Of a stretch of 64,000 nucleotides of DNA, positions 51,144 to 60,152 are shown piece by piece. The stretch's first letter is position 1. The number at the start of each line of letters is the position of its first letter. The position numbers and the translations under genes were made by a program. Origin of the DNA: JALHOP01 sp964484195. GTDB taxonomy: Bacteria > Myxococcota > XYA12-FULL-58-9 > JALHOP01. The notes beneath the pieces were generated by a model that saw only the letters and a program-made list of their open reading frames with translations, ran no database searches and was not told the DNA's origin. The stretch covers positions 62,001 through 126,000 of the forward strand of contig CAZAER010000009.1 in assembly GCA_964484195.1 (NCBI GenBank), read 5' to 3'.

Positions 51144-52886
51144 CTACGGGGACTTCCTGCGGGCTTCGATCCAGGCATTGACGTGTGCATCCAAGACCTC
51201 GAGCGGTAGGGCCCCATCGTCGAGCACGCGGTCATGGAATGCCCGCAGGTCGAAACGCTCGCCGAGGGCTTCTTTCGCCCGCGCCCGCAGGGCTTTGATC
51301 TTGAGCTCACCGAGCTTGTAACCGAGCGCTTGAGCCGGCCACGCGATGTAGCGGTCCACCTCGACCTCGATGTCGTGCTGGGTCTTGCCGGTGTTTTCCT
51401 TGAAGAACTGGATGGCGCGTTCACGGCTCCATCCCTTGGCGTGCATGCCGGTGTCGACCACCAGGCGGATGGCGCGCCACATCTCGTAGGTGAGCTGGCC
51501 GAACTTCGAATACGGGTCTTGATAGAGGCCGAGCTGGTCGCCCAACGACTCGGAGTACAACGCCCAGCCTTCGACGTAGGCGTTGTTGAAGCCATGCTTG
51601 CGATACTCGGAGACCCCGTCGGCCTCTTCGCCGAGGGCAATCTGCAAATGGTGGCCCGGCACCGCCTCGTGCGCGGTGAGCGCTTCCATCTCCCACTTGG
51701 GGCGCGACTTGAGATCGTAGGTATTGCAGAAGAACGTGCCTGAGCGACCCGCCGTCCCCGAGCCCGGCTGATAGTAGGCGGTGGTCTGAACCTTCTCGGA
51801 GTAGGCGGGGATCGGCTTCACGCCGTAGGTCAGCCTCGGTAGCTTTCCGAAGAGCCTGGGGAGCTCGCCGTCGATGCGCTTGGCGATCTCGCTGTAGCCG
51901 CGCATGAGCTCTGTTTTGTCGCTGTAGAAAAAGCGCTTGTCGGTGCGCAGGAAGGTGAAGAAGGCGGGCAGGCCCTTGGTGAATTTGGCCGCGCTCATGG
52001 CGCGCTCCATCTCGGCGCGGATGCGGGCGACCTCCGATAGCCCGAGCTCGTGGATCTCGTCGGCGCTCTTGGTGGTGCTCGTCTGGTCGCGGATGCGTGC
52101 GACGTACCAGGCTTGGCCGTCGGGGACGTCGCTCCAGCCGATCGCGGTCCGCGTGCGTGGTAGGTACTGCTTCTCGATGTAGTCCGCGAAAGCGGTGTAG
52201 GCGGGATAGAGTTGGTCACGCAGAATGACGACGGCGCGCTCACGCAGGCGCTCTTGATCGGCGGCGGCGATCTCGGGCGGCATCTTGGCGAAGAGGGCGG
52301 TGTAGACCGGGCTTTCTTTGTGGTCCTTCGGGGTCTGCTGGCGCACCAAGGCGGGCACACGCTCGATGATGATGCGCGGCATGGTCACGCCGGCGACAGC
52401 ACCTTTCTCGAGCCACTTGGTGGATTGGGCGATGTGGGCCGGCGCCTTCTCCATCCGCTTCAGGAAGTCTTCGTAGTGCTTCACCGTGGTGTGCGGAGCG
52501 GTTTGCGCGAGGTTCGCTAAAGCGGTGTGCGTCCCATAAATGTGATCGATTTGCAGGAGCTCGGTCGGGAAGCGCGCCAGGGCAGCGCCGGTCTCGAGGT
52601 CGAAGGCGAGGACGTCGTAGTCGAGCTGCGTGCGCGCATCGAGCTTCGCGCGGTCGATGCTCTTGAGCGTCTTCAGTGACTCGGCGGGGTGGGTTTTGCG
52701 ACGCGCCACCGCGTCGGGCGACAGGTCGACGAGACGGTCGTTGTAGCGCAGGTCGCCGACGTCGGTCGCGAGCTCGGGGTACTGCTCGAGGAGCCACTCC
52801 CACTCGGCGTGGATGAGGGCATCGAAGCGCGTCTTGTCGGTCTGCGGGGCCGTGAAGAGGAGAGCCAGGAGCAATGCGGAAGGCAT
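51144..52886 (-). CDS. DUF885-family metallopeptidase-like protein
   Basis: 580 aa from ATG 52886 (MPSALLLALLFTAPQTD), which gives a short signal-peptide-like start. The DUF885 signature TAHEAVPGHHLQIAL is near residue 410, with the HExxxGHH zinc-type motif, and is preceded by GTAGRSGTFFCNTYDL and followed by YVEGWALYSESLGDQLGLY. Family members are large predicted secreted or periplasmic peptidases of unknown substrate. Divergent from the T2SS operon with 158 bases between the starts. Confidence 0.88.
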   Translation of the reverse strand: MPSALLLALLFTAPQTDKTRFDALIHAEWEWLLEQYPELATDVGDLRYNDRLVDLSPDAVARRKTHPAESLKTLKSIDRAKLDARTQLDYDVLAFDLETGAALARFPTELLQIDHIYGTHTALANLAQTAPHTTVKHYEDFLKRMEKAPAHIAQSTKWLEKGAVAGVTMPRIIIERVPALVRQQTPKDHKESPVYTALFAKMPPEIAAADQERLRERAVVILRDQLYPAYTAFADYIEKQYLPRTRTAIGWSDVPDGQAWYVARIRDQTSTTKSADEIHELGLSEVARIRAEMERAMSAAKFTKGLPAFFTFLRTDKRFFYSDKTELMRGYSEIAKRIDGELPRLFGKLPRLTYGVKPIPAYSEKVQTTAYYQPGSGTAGRSGTFFCNTYDLKSRPKWEMEALTAHEAVPGHHLQIALGEEADGVSEYRKHGFNNAYVEGWALYSESLGDQLGLYQDPYSKFGQLTYEMWRAIRLVVDTGMHAKGWSRERAIQFFKENTGKTQHDIEVEVDRYIAWPAQALGYKLGELKIKALRARAKEALGERFDLRAFHDRVLDDGALPLEVLDAHVNAWIEARRKSP

Positions 52887-53011
52887 GGGCGGCGTTCTAG
52901 ATCGCTCGCCAACTTGGCAGCAATCGACGGCCGGGCGTGAGGTGATTTGCCAAATTGTCAAAAGCACGCGGAGGGCGGCGAATGCTGGCGGTTTAAGCAC
53001 GACTCACGCTA

Positions 53012-53028
53012 TGGCGCGCCTCTTGCTT
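53012..53028 (+). promoter_or_regulatory. Sigma-54-like -24/-12 element upstream of gspC
   Basis: TGGCGC-N5-TTGCTT has the invariant GG and GC at the right spacing (consensus TGGCAC-N5-TTGCW). The -12 GC is at 53025-53026, so transcription would start near 53038, only about seven bases before the gspC ATG. That leader is too short for a normal ribosome-binding site. Real possibility or chance match. Confidence 0.35.
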
Positions 53029-53044
53029 CGAGACCGAGTCACGG

Positions 53045-53989
53045 ATGTCTAGCGCCCGCATCGCAGCACTGCTCAAGGATTACGGCTGGGGATTGAACTT
53101 GGTGTTCATCGGCCTCGCCGCGTATTTCGTCGCAGGGGCCGTGAACGCGATCGTGGCGCGGTCGATCCGCGTGGTGCCGACGGTCGAGGACGTCGCCGCG
53201 AGTCAGAGCAACCGGCCCCAGCTGGCGCAGCGCCCGAAGGTTGCGCTCACCACCATCGCTAGCCGCAATCTCTTCAACGTCAAACGCGAAGAGCTCAATC
53301 CGAAGCCTGCCGAAGACGGCACGCTCACCGACGCGGTGAGCTTCGACGGCAAAGATCTCAAGCCCTGCACCGTGCCGGCGGTCGTGTCGGCGACCCTGGT
53401 GTCGGCGGAATATCCCGAGTGGTCGCTCGCGGTCTTGGTGTCGAACACGACGCACGAACCCGAGGTCTACTCGATCAATTCCGGCAGCAATCAGATCGCC
53501 GACGACGCGACCTTGGTGGACATCCGCTATCGCGAAGTCGTGGTCCGCCGCCGTGACCATTTCGAGCTGTGCTCGACCGAAGGCAACGCGCCGCCACCGG
53601 TCATCACCGCGTCACCCGCGCCTACCGAAGATGGGGCTGGAGGCGAGGGCGTCACCAAGACGTCGGAGACCTCGTACACCATCGCCGGCTCCGAGATCGA
53701 CAAGGCGTTGGGCGATATGAACGAGGTGGCCACGCAGGCGCGCATCGTGCCGAGCTTCCAGAACGGCAAGGCCAACGGCTTCAAGCTGTTCTCGATCAAG
53801 CCGAACAGCATCTACCAGAAGATCGGCCTGCAGAACGGCGACGTCATCTCGAAGATCAACGGCTACGAGATGAATAGTCCGGACAAGGCGTTGGAGATTT
53901 ACGCCAAGCTCAAGGACTCGCAGTCGATTCAGATCGATTTGAAGCGTCGCGGTAAGGACATGAACATGAACTACACGGTGCAGCGATGA
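53045..53989 (+). CDS. gspC: Type II secretion inner-membrane protein GspC
   Basis: 314 aa. Short cytoplasmic N-terminus, TM helix (LNLVFIGLAAYFVAGAV), then the homology-region beta domain (ATLVSAEYPEWSLAVLVSN, DDATLVDIRYREVVVRRR, FELCS), a Pro/Thr linker, and a C-terminal PDZ domain (GFKLFSIKPNSIYQKIGLQNGDVISKINGYEM). GspC links the inner-membrane platform to the secretin. First gene of the operon gspC-x-D-E-F-G-H-I-J-K-L, with its stop overlapping the extra gene by four bases. A sigma-54-like element lies just upstream. Confidence 0.93.
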   Translation: MSSARIAALLKDYGWGLNLVFIGLAAYFVAGAVNAIVARSIRVVPTVEDVAASQSNRPQLAQRPKVALTTIASRNLFNVKREELNPKPAEDGTLTDAVSFDGKDLKPCTVPAVVSATLVSAEYPEWSLAVLVSNTTHEPEVYSINSGSNQIADDATLVDIRYREVVVRRRDHFELCSTEGNAPPPVITASPAPTEDGAGGEGVTKTSETSYTIAGSEIDKALGDMNEVATQARIVPSFQNGKANGFKLFSIKPNSIYQKIGLQNGDVISKINGYEMNSPDKALEIYAKLKDSQSIQIDLKRRGKDMNMNYTVQR

Positions 53990-54453
53990 ACCGCGTAGTT
54001 GCCGTCCTCGCGGTGTTCGTGGCGATGCCATTCGCGTTGACGGTGGGGCGGTCGGTGTTTGCGCCGGAGGCGGCGGCGGCGGTGGTGAAGCCGCGGGAGC
54101 TGACTGCTTTGGCGGAGGCTGAGGCATTGCCTCGCCGTTATGGGCTTCAGGTCGTGGCGATGCCCGAGGTGCCGATTGCCGATCGCCGATTGCCGATATC
54201 CGATAGCCGATTACCGATTGCCGACGTCCGATCGCCGATCGCCGAGCACCGAGAAGTCGGGCTTACGTGCCCTGACATTCGCGCCATCGTCAGCGGCGAC
54301 TCTCCCTTCGCCATCGTCGCTTGGGACGACGTCTCGCAGGTCGTGAAGCCTGCGCAGACCATCGGCGACCTCCAGGTGCGCCGCATTTCTAGCCGCTCGA
54401 TTACGTTCGCGAAAGCGGACACGACTCTGCAGTGCAAACTCTCGGTGAGGTAA
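53986..54453 (+). CDS. Extra T2SS-operon protein with GspC-homology-region-like C-terminus
   Basis: 155 aa from ATG 53986, overlapping the gspC stop (ATGA). N-terminal hydrophobic signal or anchor (VVAVLAVFVAMPFALTVG), an Ala-rich stretch, then about 28 residues encoded by a 7-bp repeat (PIADRRLPISD and so on). The last 55 residues read FAIVAWDDVSQVVKPAQTIG, LQVRRISSRSITFAK and LQCKLS. That strand order (value, G-D, V-I, i-t-f, L-x-C) parallels the GspC homology region of the gene just upstream, which also ends L-C. A second, PilP/GspC-HR-like periplasmic partner of the secretin is a fair inference; I know no named family for it. Confidence 0.65.
   Translation: MNRVVAVLAVFVAMPFALTVGRSVFAPEAAAAVVKPRELTALAEAEALPRRYGLQVVAMPEVPIADRRLPISDSRLPIADVRSPIAEHREVGLTCPDIRAIVSGDSPFAIVAWDDVSQVVKPAQTIGDLQVRRISSRSITFAKADTTLQCKLSVR
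54172..54255 (+). repeat. 12-unit heptamer tandem repeat inside the extra T2SS gene
   Basis: Twelve consecutive 7-bp units of the form CCGATNN (CCGATTG, CCGATCG, CCGATAT and similar), the last two degraded. Seven is not a multiple of three, so gain or loss of units would shift the frame unless three change at once. The reading frame is intact here. The core CCGATTGCCGAT is shared with the repeat at 1251-1405. Confidence 0.9.
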
Positions 54454-54457
54454 TAGC

Positions 54458-57145
54458 TTGCTCGCCCTCTTGCTTCCGATCCTCGTTCTCGCGCAGCAAC
54501 CCGACGAAGTGGTGCGGCCGCGTAATTTGCCTCGCAACTTGCCGCTGGGCGGACCCCGAGGCTTGCCACGTGGCGGCGCGCGCAACGACCCGCCTCCGCC
54601 GGCCGAGCCGACCCCTGATGACGTCGCCAACGATCCGAGCGTGACGGTGCCGTCCGTACCGGTCGCGGCGCCTCCGCCGACGACTGTCTCACCGACTGGA
54701 TCGGCGGCGCCTGCCACTACGCGTCAGCAAAGCAAGAAGGAATCGGAAGTCGACGTCGCCGAACGCCTGAAAAGCGGGAAGTTCAACTTCGAGTTCTCGA
54801 AGGCCGACATCATGGACGTGGTGAAGGCGATCTCGAACCTCACCCAGCGCAACTTCATCATCCCGGAGAAGGTGAAGACGCAGAAGATCACCATCCTGTC
54901 GCCCGGGCAGATCACCGCGGCCGAGGCCTACTCGGTCTTCCTCGCGGCCCTCGAGTCGAACGGCATCACCGTCGTGCGCTCCGGCAAGTTCTACAAGCTC
55001 GTCGAGTCGAAGGAGGCCATCAAGTCGCCGATCCCGACGTGCATCGGCGAGGACGACAACTGCCCGCAGAACAGTGATCAGATGATCACCGTGATGATTC
55101 GCTTGAACTACGTCGACGGCGCGCAGCTCAACAACGTCCTCAAGTCGCTCATCGGCAAAGACGGCGACATCCAGCTCTTCCAGCCGTCGAACGCGGTCAT
55201 CATCAGCGACTATGCGCGCAACTTGCAGCGTGTTCGCCGCATCATCGACTCGCTCGACGTGCCGGGCTTCCAGGACGAGCTGCAGATCGTCGACATCGAA
55301 TACGCGACCGCGTCCGAAGTAGCGGACAAGATCACGCAGATCTTCGAGGTTCAGGGTCGAGGCGGCGGTGGCCAGCCGCGTCCAGCGGGCGGTGTCGTGC
55401 CTCCGCGTCCCACCAACCCCGAGGGTGGTGCTCCGCAAGCCGCCGGCGCGGACAACGACTCGGACGTGCAGATTTCGAAGATCGTCCCCGACGACCGCAC
55501 CAACCAGATCATCATCAAGGCCAACAAGCGCAGCTTCGACGCCATTCGCCGACTGATCGCGAAGCTCGACATCCCGGTATCTGACGTCGAGCAGGGCCGC
55601 GTGCACGTCTACTACCTCGAGAACGCTTCTGCGGAAGAGCTCTCGTCGACCCTGTCCGCTTTGGCGCAAGGCCAGCCGAACGCCGGCGGCGGCGCCGGCG
55701 GAGCCCAAGGCGGCAATCGCCGTGGCTCGCCGAACAACCCGGCTCCGGCCCAGGGCGCAAACCAGGCGCAGCGTCAGGGCGCCGAAACCGCGTCGCTCTT
55801 CGAAGGCGACATCAAGATCACCGCCGACAAGGCGACGAACTCGCTGCTCGTCCTGGCCTCGGGTCGCGACTTCCGCTCGCTGCGCAAGATCATCGAGCAG
55901 CTCGATATCCCGCGTCGCCAGGTTTACGTCGAGGCCGCCATCATGGAGGTCAGCGTCGACAACACCGGCAACTACGGTACCCAGTGGCACGTGCCGACGC
56001 GCTTCGGCGCCGACGATCTTCCGGGCGGTGTCGGTGGCCCCGGCTCCCTCGGCTTCTTCCAGAATCCCGGCACCGGTCAGATCTCGCCCACCCTCACCGA
56101 TCTGTCGAATCCGGCTTCGCTACTCTCCATCGCCAACGGCTCGATCGTCGGCTTGGTCGGCAAAGCGGTCACCATTCCGGTCGGCGACAACTCGGTCACC
56201 TTGCCCAGCTTCGGCATCGTCTTGAAGGCGCTGCAGACCCAGTCGAACGTGCAGATCTTGTCGACGCCGCACATCCTCACGATGGACAACGAAGAAGCCT
56301 CCATCGAAGTCGGCCGCAAGATCCCGTTCCGCCGTGGTACCTCGTTGCCGGCGCTCGGTGTCGCTGGTCTCGGCGGTGTCGGTGGCACGAGCGGAGCCGC
56401 GGGAGCCGCCGGCGCGTTGGGTGCTCTCGGCGGTGCGAGCTCGCTGTTCTCGAGCGTCGACCGTATCGACGTCACCTTGAAGCTCACGGTGACGCCGCAG
56501 ATCAACGAAAGCGACCGCATCCGTCTCGAGATCGATCAGGACATCGAAGACGTCGCCGGCACCGACCCATCGACCTCGACGCCAATCACCTCGAAGCGCC
56601 AGGCGAAGACCGTCGTCGTCGTCGACGATCAGCAGACCATCGTCATCGGTGGCTTGATGCGTGACAACACCACCCAGGGCGAAAACAAGATCCCCATCCT
56701 CGGTGACATTCCGGTGCTCGGGTGGCTCTTCAAGTCGAAGACGACCTCGACCCAGAAGATCAATCTCATCCTGGTGCTGACGCCTTACATCGTGCGCAGC
56801 CCCGACGACTTCCAGGCCATCCTCGAGCGCAAGGTGCGCGAGTACGAAGAGTTCGCGGCGGAGTACTACGGCGCGACTCCGAAGTACCGGGCGTACATCG
56901 ACTACCGCAAGAAGACTGGTCCGCTGGCGCGGCTCGCGAAGTCGATCGCCAAGCAGAAAGAACGCGCTCAGAGCGGCCAGACCGAAGACGGCGATACCGT
57001 GGTCAAGCCCAAGGGCGGCGCGTCGGGTGACGAGCCCTTACCGCGTGGCGAGAATCTCCTCGAGCCCAACGGCGGCAGGAAAACCGTTCCCATGCCGGTG
57101 CAGGACGACTCGCCGGCCGACGAAGCCCCGCCCATCCAGGAGTAG
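54458..57145 (+). CDS. gspD: Type II secretion outer-membrane secretin GspD
   Basis: 895 aa from TTG 54458, which opens a signal peptide (LLALLLPILVLAQQ). Pro/Arg-rich linker, N0 domain (FNFEFSKADIMDVVKAIS, KITILSPGQITAAEAYSVF), N1-N3 domains with RSFDAIRRLIAKLDIPVSDV and long Gly/Pro/Gln-rich inserts (residues 300-330 and 405-440), then the secretin barrel (VYVEAAIMEVSVDN, VQILSTPHILTMDNEEA, TVVVVDDQQTIVIGGLMRDN, FKSKTTSTQKINLILVLTPYIV). About 150 residues longer than E. coli GspD because of the inserts and a charged C-terminus. Forms the outer-membrane pore. gspE follows after three bases. Confidence 0.95.
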   Translation: MLALLLPILVLAQQPDEVVRPRNLPRNLPLGGPRGLPRGGARNDPPPPAEPTPDDVANDPSVTVPSVPVAAPPPTTVSPTGSAAPATTRQQSKKESEVDVAERLKSGKFNFEFSKADIMDVVKAISNLTQRNFIIPEKVKTQKITILSPGQITAAEAYSVFLAALESNGITVVRSGKFYKLVESKEAIKSPIPTCIGEDDNCPQNSDQMITVMIRLNYVDGAQLNNVLKSLIGKDGDIQLFQPSNAVIISDYARNLQRVRRIIDSLDVPGFQDELQIVDIEYATASEVADKITQIFEVQGRGGGGQPRPAGGVVPPRPTNPEGGAPQAAGADNDSDVQISKIVPDDRTNQIIIKANKRSFDAIRRLIAKLDIPVSDVEQGRVHVYYLENASAEELSSTLSALAQGQPNAGGGAGGAQGGNRRGSPNNPAPAQGANQAQRQGAETASLFEGDIKITADKATNSLLVLASGRDFRSLRKIIEQLDIPRRQVYVEAAIMEVSVDNTGNYGTQWHVPTRFGADDLPGGVGGPGSLGFFQNPGTGQISPTLTDLSNPASLLSIANGSIVGLVGKAVTIPVGDNSVTLPSFGIVLKALQTQSNVQILSTPHILTMDNEEASIEVGRKIPFRRGTSLPALGVAGLGGVGGTSGAAGAAGALGALGGASSLFSSVDRIDVTLKLTVTPQINESDRIRLEIDQDIEDVAGTDPSTSTPITSKRQAKTVVVVDDQQTIVIGGLMRDNTTQGENKIPILGDIPVLGWLFKSKTTSTQKINLILVLTPYIVRSPDDFQAILERKVREYEEFAAEYYGATPKYRAYIDYRKKTGPLARLAKSIAKQKERAQSGQTEDGDTVVKPKGGASGDEPLPRGENLLEPNGGRKTVPMPVQDDSPADEAPPIQE

Positions 57146-57148
57146 CGC

Positions 57149-58909
57149 ATGGCAACCAGCATCGAATCGATGGAGGCGACGACACCGGGGTATCAGCTCC
57201 AGGCTCCGCGTATCGGCGAGATCCTGATGCGGCGCGGGGTCATCGATGCGGCTGTTTTGGCGGACACGCTGGAGATCCAGCGCGAGAAAGGCGGGCGTTT
57301 CGGCGAGATTCTCCTCGGCCAACGGACGATCACGGAGCAGCAGCTTCTCGAAGCTCTCGGTGAGCAGCTCGGCTTCAGCCTCATCGAAAAGATCGATCAC
57401 AAGGCCATCCCCGACGAGCTCATCAACGCCGTACCGATCAACTTCGCCAAGCAGTTCAAGGTGGTGCCGCTAGGCGCCGGTGAAGCCGGCCTCGTGCGTG
57501 TCGCCACGGCGGACCCGCTCGCTATCGCGGCCCTCGACGATCTCGCGGTCCTCGTGCGCGCGCCTCTCGACGTCGTCCTGGCGCCGGGCAACGCCATCCT
57601 CGAGGCCATCAACTTCGCCTACGACCGCGGCACCGCGCACGCCACCGCCGCCATGGAGCAGATCGAGGAAGACGACGAGCTACAGGGCTTCGCGCACGAC
57701 ATCGAAGAAGCCGTCGACCTCCTCGACTCCGAAGACGAAGCGCCGATCATCAAGCTCGTCAACTCGCTGATCTCGCAATCGGTAAAGGAGCACGCCTCCG
57801 ATATCCACATCGAGCCCACCGAGAAGGACATCGTCGTGCGCTTTCGCATCGACGGCATCCTCTACGAGAAGATCCGTCCGCCGAAGAAGCTGCACGCGCC
57901 GATCGTCAGCCGCATCAAGGTACAGGCGGGCCTGAACATCGCCGAGAAGCGCTTGCCGCAAGACGGCCGCATCCGCATCAAGATCGCCGGCAAAGACATC
58001 GACATCCGCGTCGCCACGGTGCCGACCTCGTACGGCGAGCGCATCACCATGCGTTTGCTCGACCGCTCGAACATCCTGCTCAACCTGCAGGACCTCGGCT
58101 TCTCGCCGGACAACTACGCGACAATGAACGGCCTCATCAACAAGTCGCACGGCATCATCCTGGTCACCGGGCCGACGGGCTCCGGTAAGACGACGACGCT
58201 CTACGCCGGCCTCGCGTCGATCAACTCGCCCGACTTGAACATCCTCACCGTCGAGGACCCGGTCGAGTATCAGCTCACCGGCGTGTCGCAAACGCAGGTG
58301 AACCCGAAGATCAATCTCACCTTCGCGTCTGGTCTGCGCTCCTTCTTGCGTCATGATCCCGACGTCATCATGGTCGGCGAAATTCGTGACCTCGAGACCG
58401 CTGAGATCGCGATTCAGGCCGCTTTGACGGGCCACTTGGTGCTCTCGACCATCCACACGAACGACGCGCCGGGCGCCATCACCCGTCTCGTCGACATGGG
58501 CGTCGAGCCCTTCCTCGTGGCGTCGTCGGTCATCGGCATTCTCGCGCAACGTCTCGTGCGTACGCTCTGCCCGCAGTGCAAGGAGCCCTACGAGGCGTCC
58601 GCTGAAGAGGTCAAGGAGCTCGGTCTCTCCGTCGACGTCGTCGGCCCGCACCCGAAGTTCTGGCGCGGCAAAGGCTGCTCGAACTGCTTGAACACCGGCT
58701 ACCGCAGCCGTATCGGCATCTACGAGCTCATGCTGCCGACCGACGAAGTCCGGCAGTTGATCTTGCAGAACGTCGATGCCGGCTCGATCAAGAAGAAGGC
58801 GATGTCGCAGGGCATGCGCACCCTCCGCGAAGACGGAGCGCGCAAGGTGCTGGTCGGCATGACTTCCTCCGCGGAAGTTCTGCGCGTCACCGGTGAGGAT
58901 GCCGCCTAG
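57149..58909 (+). CDS. gspE: Type II secretion ATPase GspE
   Basis: 586 aa. N-terminal MshEN/GspE domain (GEILMRRGVIDAAVLADTLE), then the ATPase: SDIHIEPTEKDIVVRFRIDG, Walker A GPTGSGKTTTLYAGL (about residues 340-350), Asp box LTVEDPVEYQLTGVSQ, Walker B DVIMVGEIRDLETAEIA, His box HLVLSTIHTNDAPGA, and the four-Cys zinc site (CPQCKEPY and CSNCLNTG). Drives pseudopilus assembly in the cytoplasm. The stop TAG shares its last G with the GTG of gspF. Confidence 0.96.
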   Translation: MATSIESMEATTPGYQLQAPRIGEILMRRGVIDAAVLADTLEIQREKGGRFGEILLGQRTITEQQLLEALGEQLGFSLIEKIDHKAIPDELINAVPINFAKQFKVVPLGAGEAGLVRVATADPLAIAALDDLAVLVRAPLDVVLAPGNAILEAINFAYDRGTAHATAAMEQIEEDDELQGFAHDIEEAVDLLDSEDEAPIIKLVNSLISQSVKEHASDIHIEPTEKDIVVRFRIDGILYEKIRPPKKLHAPIVSRIKVQAGLNIAEKRLPQDGRIRIKIAGKDIDIRVATVPTSYGERITMRLLDRSNILLNLQDLGFSPDNYATMNGLINKSHGIILVTGPTGSGKTTTLYAGLASINSPDLNILTVEDPVEYQLTGVSQTQVNPKINLTFASGLRSFLRHDPDVIMVGEIRDLETAEIAIQAALTGHLVLSTIHTNDAPGAITRLVDMGVEPFLVASSVIGILAQRLVRTLCPQCKEPYEASAEEVKELGLSVDVVGPHPKFWRGKGCSNCLNTGYRSRIGIYELMLPTDEVRQLILQNVDAGSIKKKAMSQGMRTLREDGARKVLVGMTSSAEVLRVTGEDAA

Positions 58910-60144
58910 TGCCGGTATTTGCCTACAAAGGTTACACGACCGTCGGTAAGTCGGTCGCGAACACCCGCGAGGCGGAGAACGAGCGCGCCGTGAAGGCGCT
59001 CTTGCGTCGCGAAGGCATCTTCGTCACCGAGCTACGCGAGACCGGTAACAAGGCCGGCGCCAAGGGCGCGAAGGCATCGACCAGCTCGGCGATCCTCCGG
59101 CGCTTGCAAGAGCGCGTCAGCTCGCAGGAGCTCGCGGTCGCGACGCGCCAGCTGTCGACCCTCATCGGTGCCGGCATCCCGCTGGTCGACGCCTTGAATG
59201 CGCTGATCGATCAGCTCGACAGCGAGCACTTCCGAGCCGTCTGGGCCGACGTCAAACAGAAGGTCAACGAAGGTATCGGTATCGGCGACGCCTTGGCGGC
59301 GCACCCGCGTGTCTTCTCCGGCCTGTACGTCAACTTGGTGCGCGCCGGTGAGACCTCGGGTGCGCTCGACGTCGTCTTGTCGCGTCTTGCGGACTTCACC
59401 GAGTCGCAAGCCGAGCTGCGCTCGAAGCTCATCGGCAGCATGGTCTATCCGCTCATCATGTTGCTCATGGCGGTCGGCGTCATCGCCATGTTGTTCACGG
59501 TGGTCATCCCGCGCGTTTCGAAGATCTTCGAATCGCAGAAGGTCGCGCTGCCGTTACCGACGCAGATCCTCATCGGCTCGGCGACCATCGCCCGCGATTA
59601 CGCGGTCATCCTCATTCCGCTCTTCATCCTCACCTGCGTGCTCTTGACCCGCTACTTCCGCGGCAAGGGCAGGCCGAAGTGGGACCGCTTCATTCTCAAG
59701 GCGCCGCTCTTTGGTCCGCTCGTGCGCATGGTCGCCATCGTGCGCTTCAGCAAGACGCTGTCGACGCTCCTGGGCTCCGGCGTCCCACTGCTCACCGCTT
59801 TCGACATCGTCAAGAACGTCTTGCAGAACAAGGTGCTGCTCGACGTCATCGAAACGGCGCGCGACGCCGTCAAAGAGGGCGATAGCATCGCCGCTCCGCT
59901 GAAGCGGTCGGGGGAGTTTCCGCCCATCGTCACGCACATGATCGCCATCGGCGAGAAGTCGGGCACGCTCGAGGAGATGCTCGGCAACATCGCCAAAGCT
60001 TACGAGGTGCAGGTCGACTCTCGTTTGCGCGCGATGGTGAGCATCATGGAACCGATGATCATCGTCCTCATGGGCGGTGTCGTCGCATTCATCGTCTTCT
60101 CGATTTTGCTACCGATGTTGCAACTAGCGTCTTTTGCCAAGTGA
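58909..60144 (+). CDS. gspF: Type II secretion inner-membrane platform protein GspF
   Basis: 411 aa from GTG 58909. Two GspF domains (ELAVATRQLSTLIGAGIPLVDAL and RFSKTLSTLLGSGVPLLTAF) and three TM helices (YPLIMLLMAVGVIAMLFTVVIP, VILIPLFILTCVLLT, IIVLMGGVVAFIVFSILLPML). The N-terminal 50 residues (VFAYKGYTTVGKSV) are usual. Anchors the pseudopilus-assembly ATPase to the inner membrane. The stop overlaps or abuts the gspG start. Confidence 0.95.
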   Translation: MPVFAYKGYTTVGKSVANTREAENERAVKALLRREGIFVTELRETGNKAGAKGAKASTSSAILRRLQERVSSQELAVATRQLSTLIGAGIPLVDALNALIDQLDSEHFRAVWADVKQKVNEGIGIGDALAAHPRVFSGLYVNLVRAGETSGALDVVLSRLADFTESQAELRSKLIGSMVYPLIMLLMAVGVIAMLFTVVIPRVSKIFESQKVALPLPTQILIGSATIARDYAVILIPLFILTCVLLTRYFRGKGRPKWDRFILKAPLFGPLVRMVAIVRFSKTLSTLLGSGVPLLTAFDIVKNVLQNKVLLDVIETARDAVKEGDSIAAPLKRSGEFPPIVTHMIAIGEKSGTLEEMLGNIAKAYEVQVDSRLRAMVSIMEPMIIVLMGGVVAFIVFSILLPMLQLASFAK

Positions 60145-60152
60145 GACCTTTC

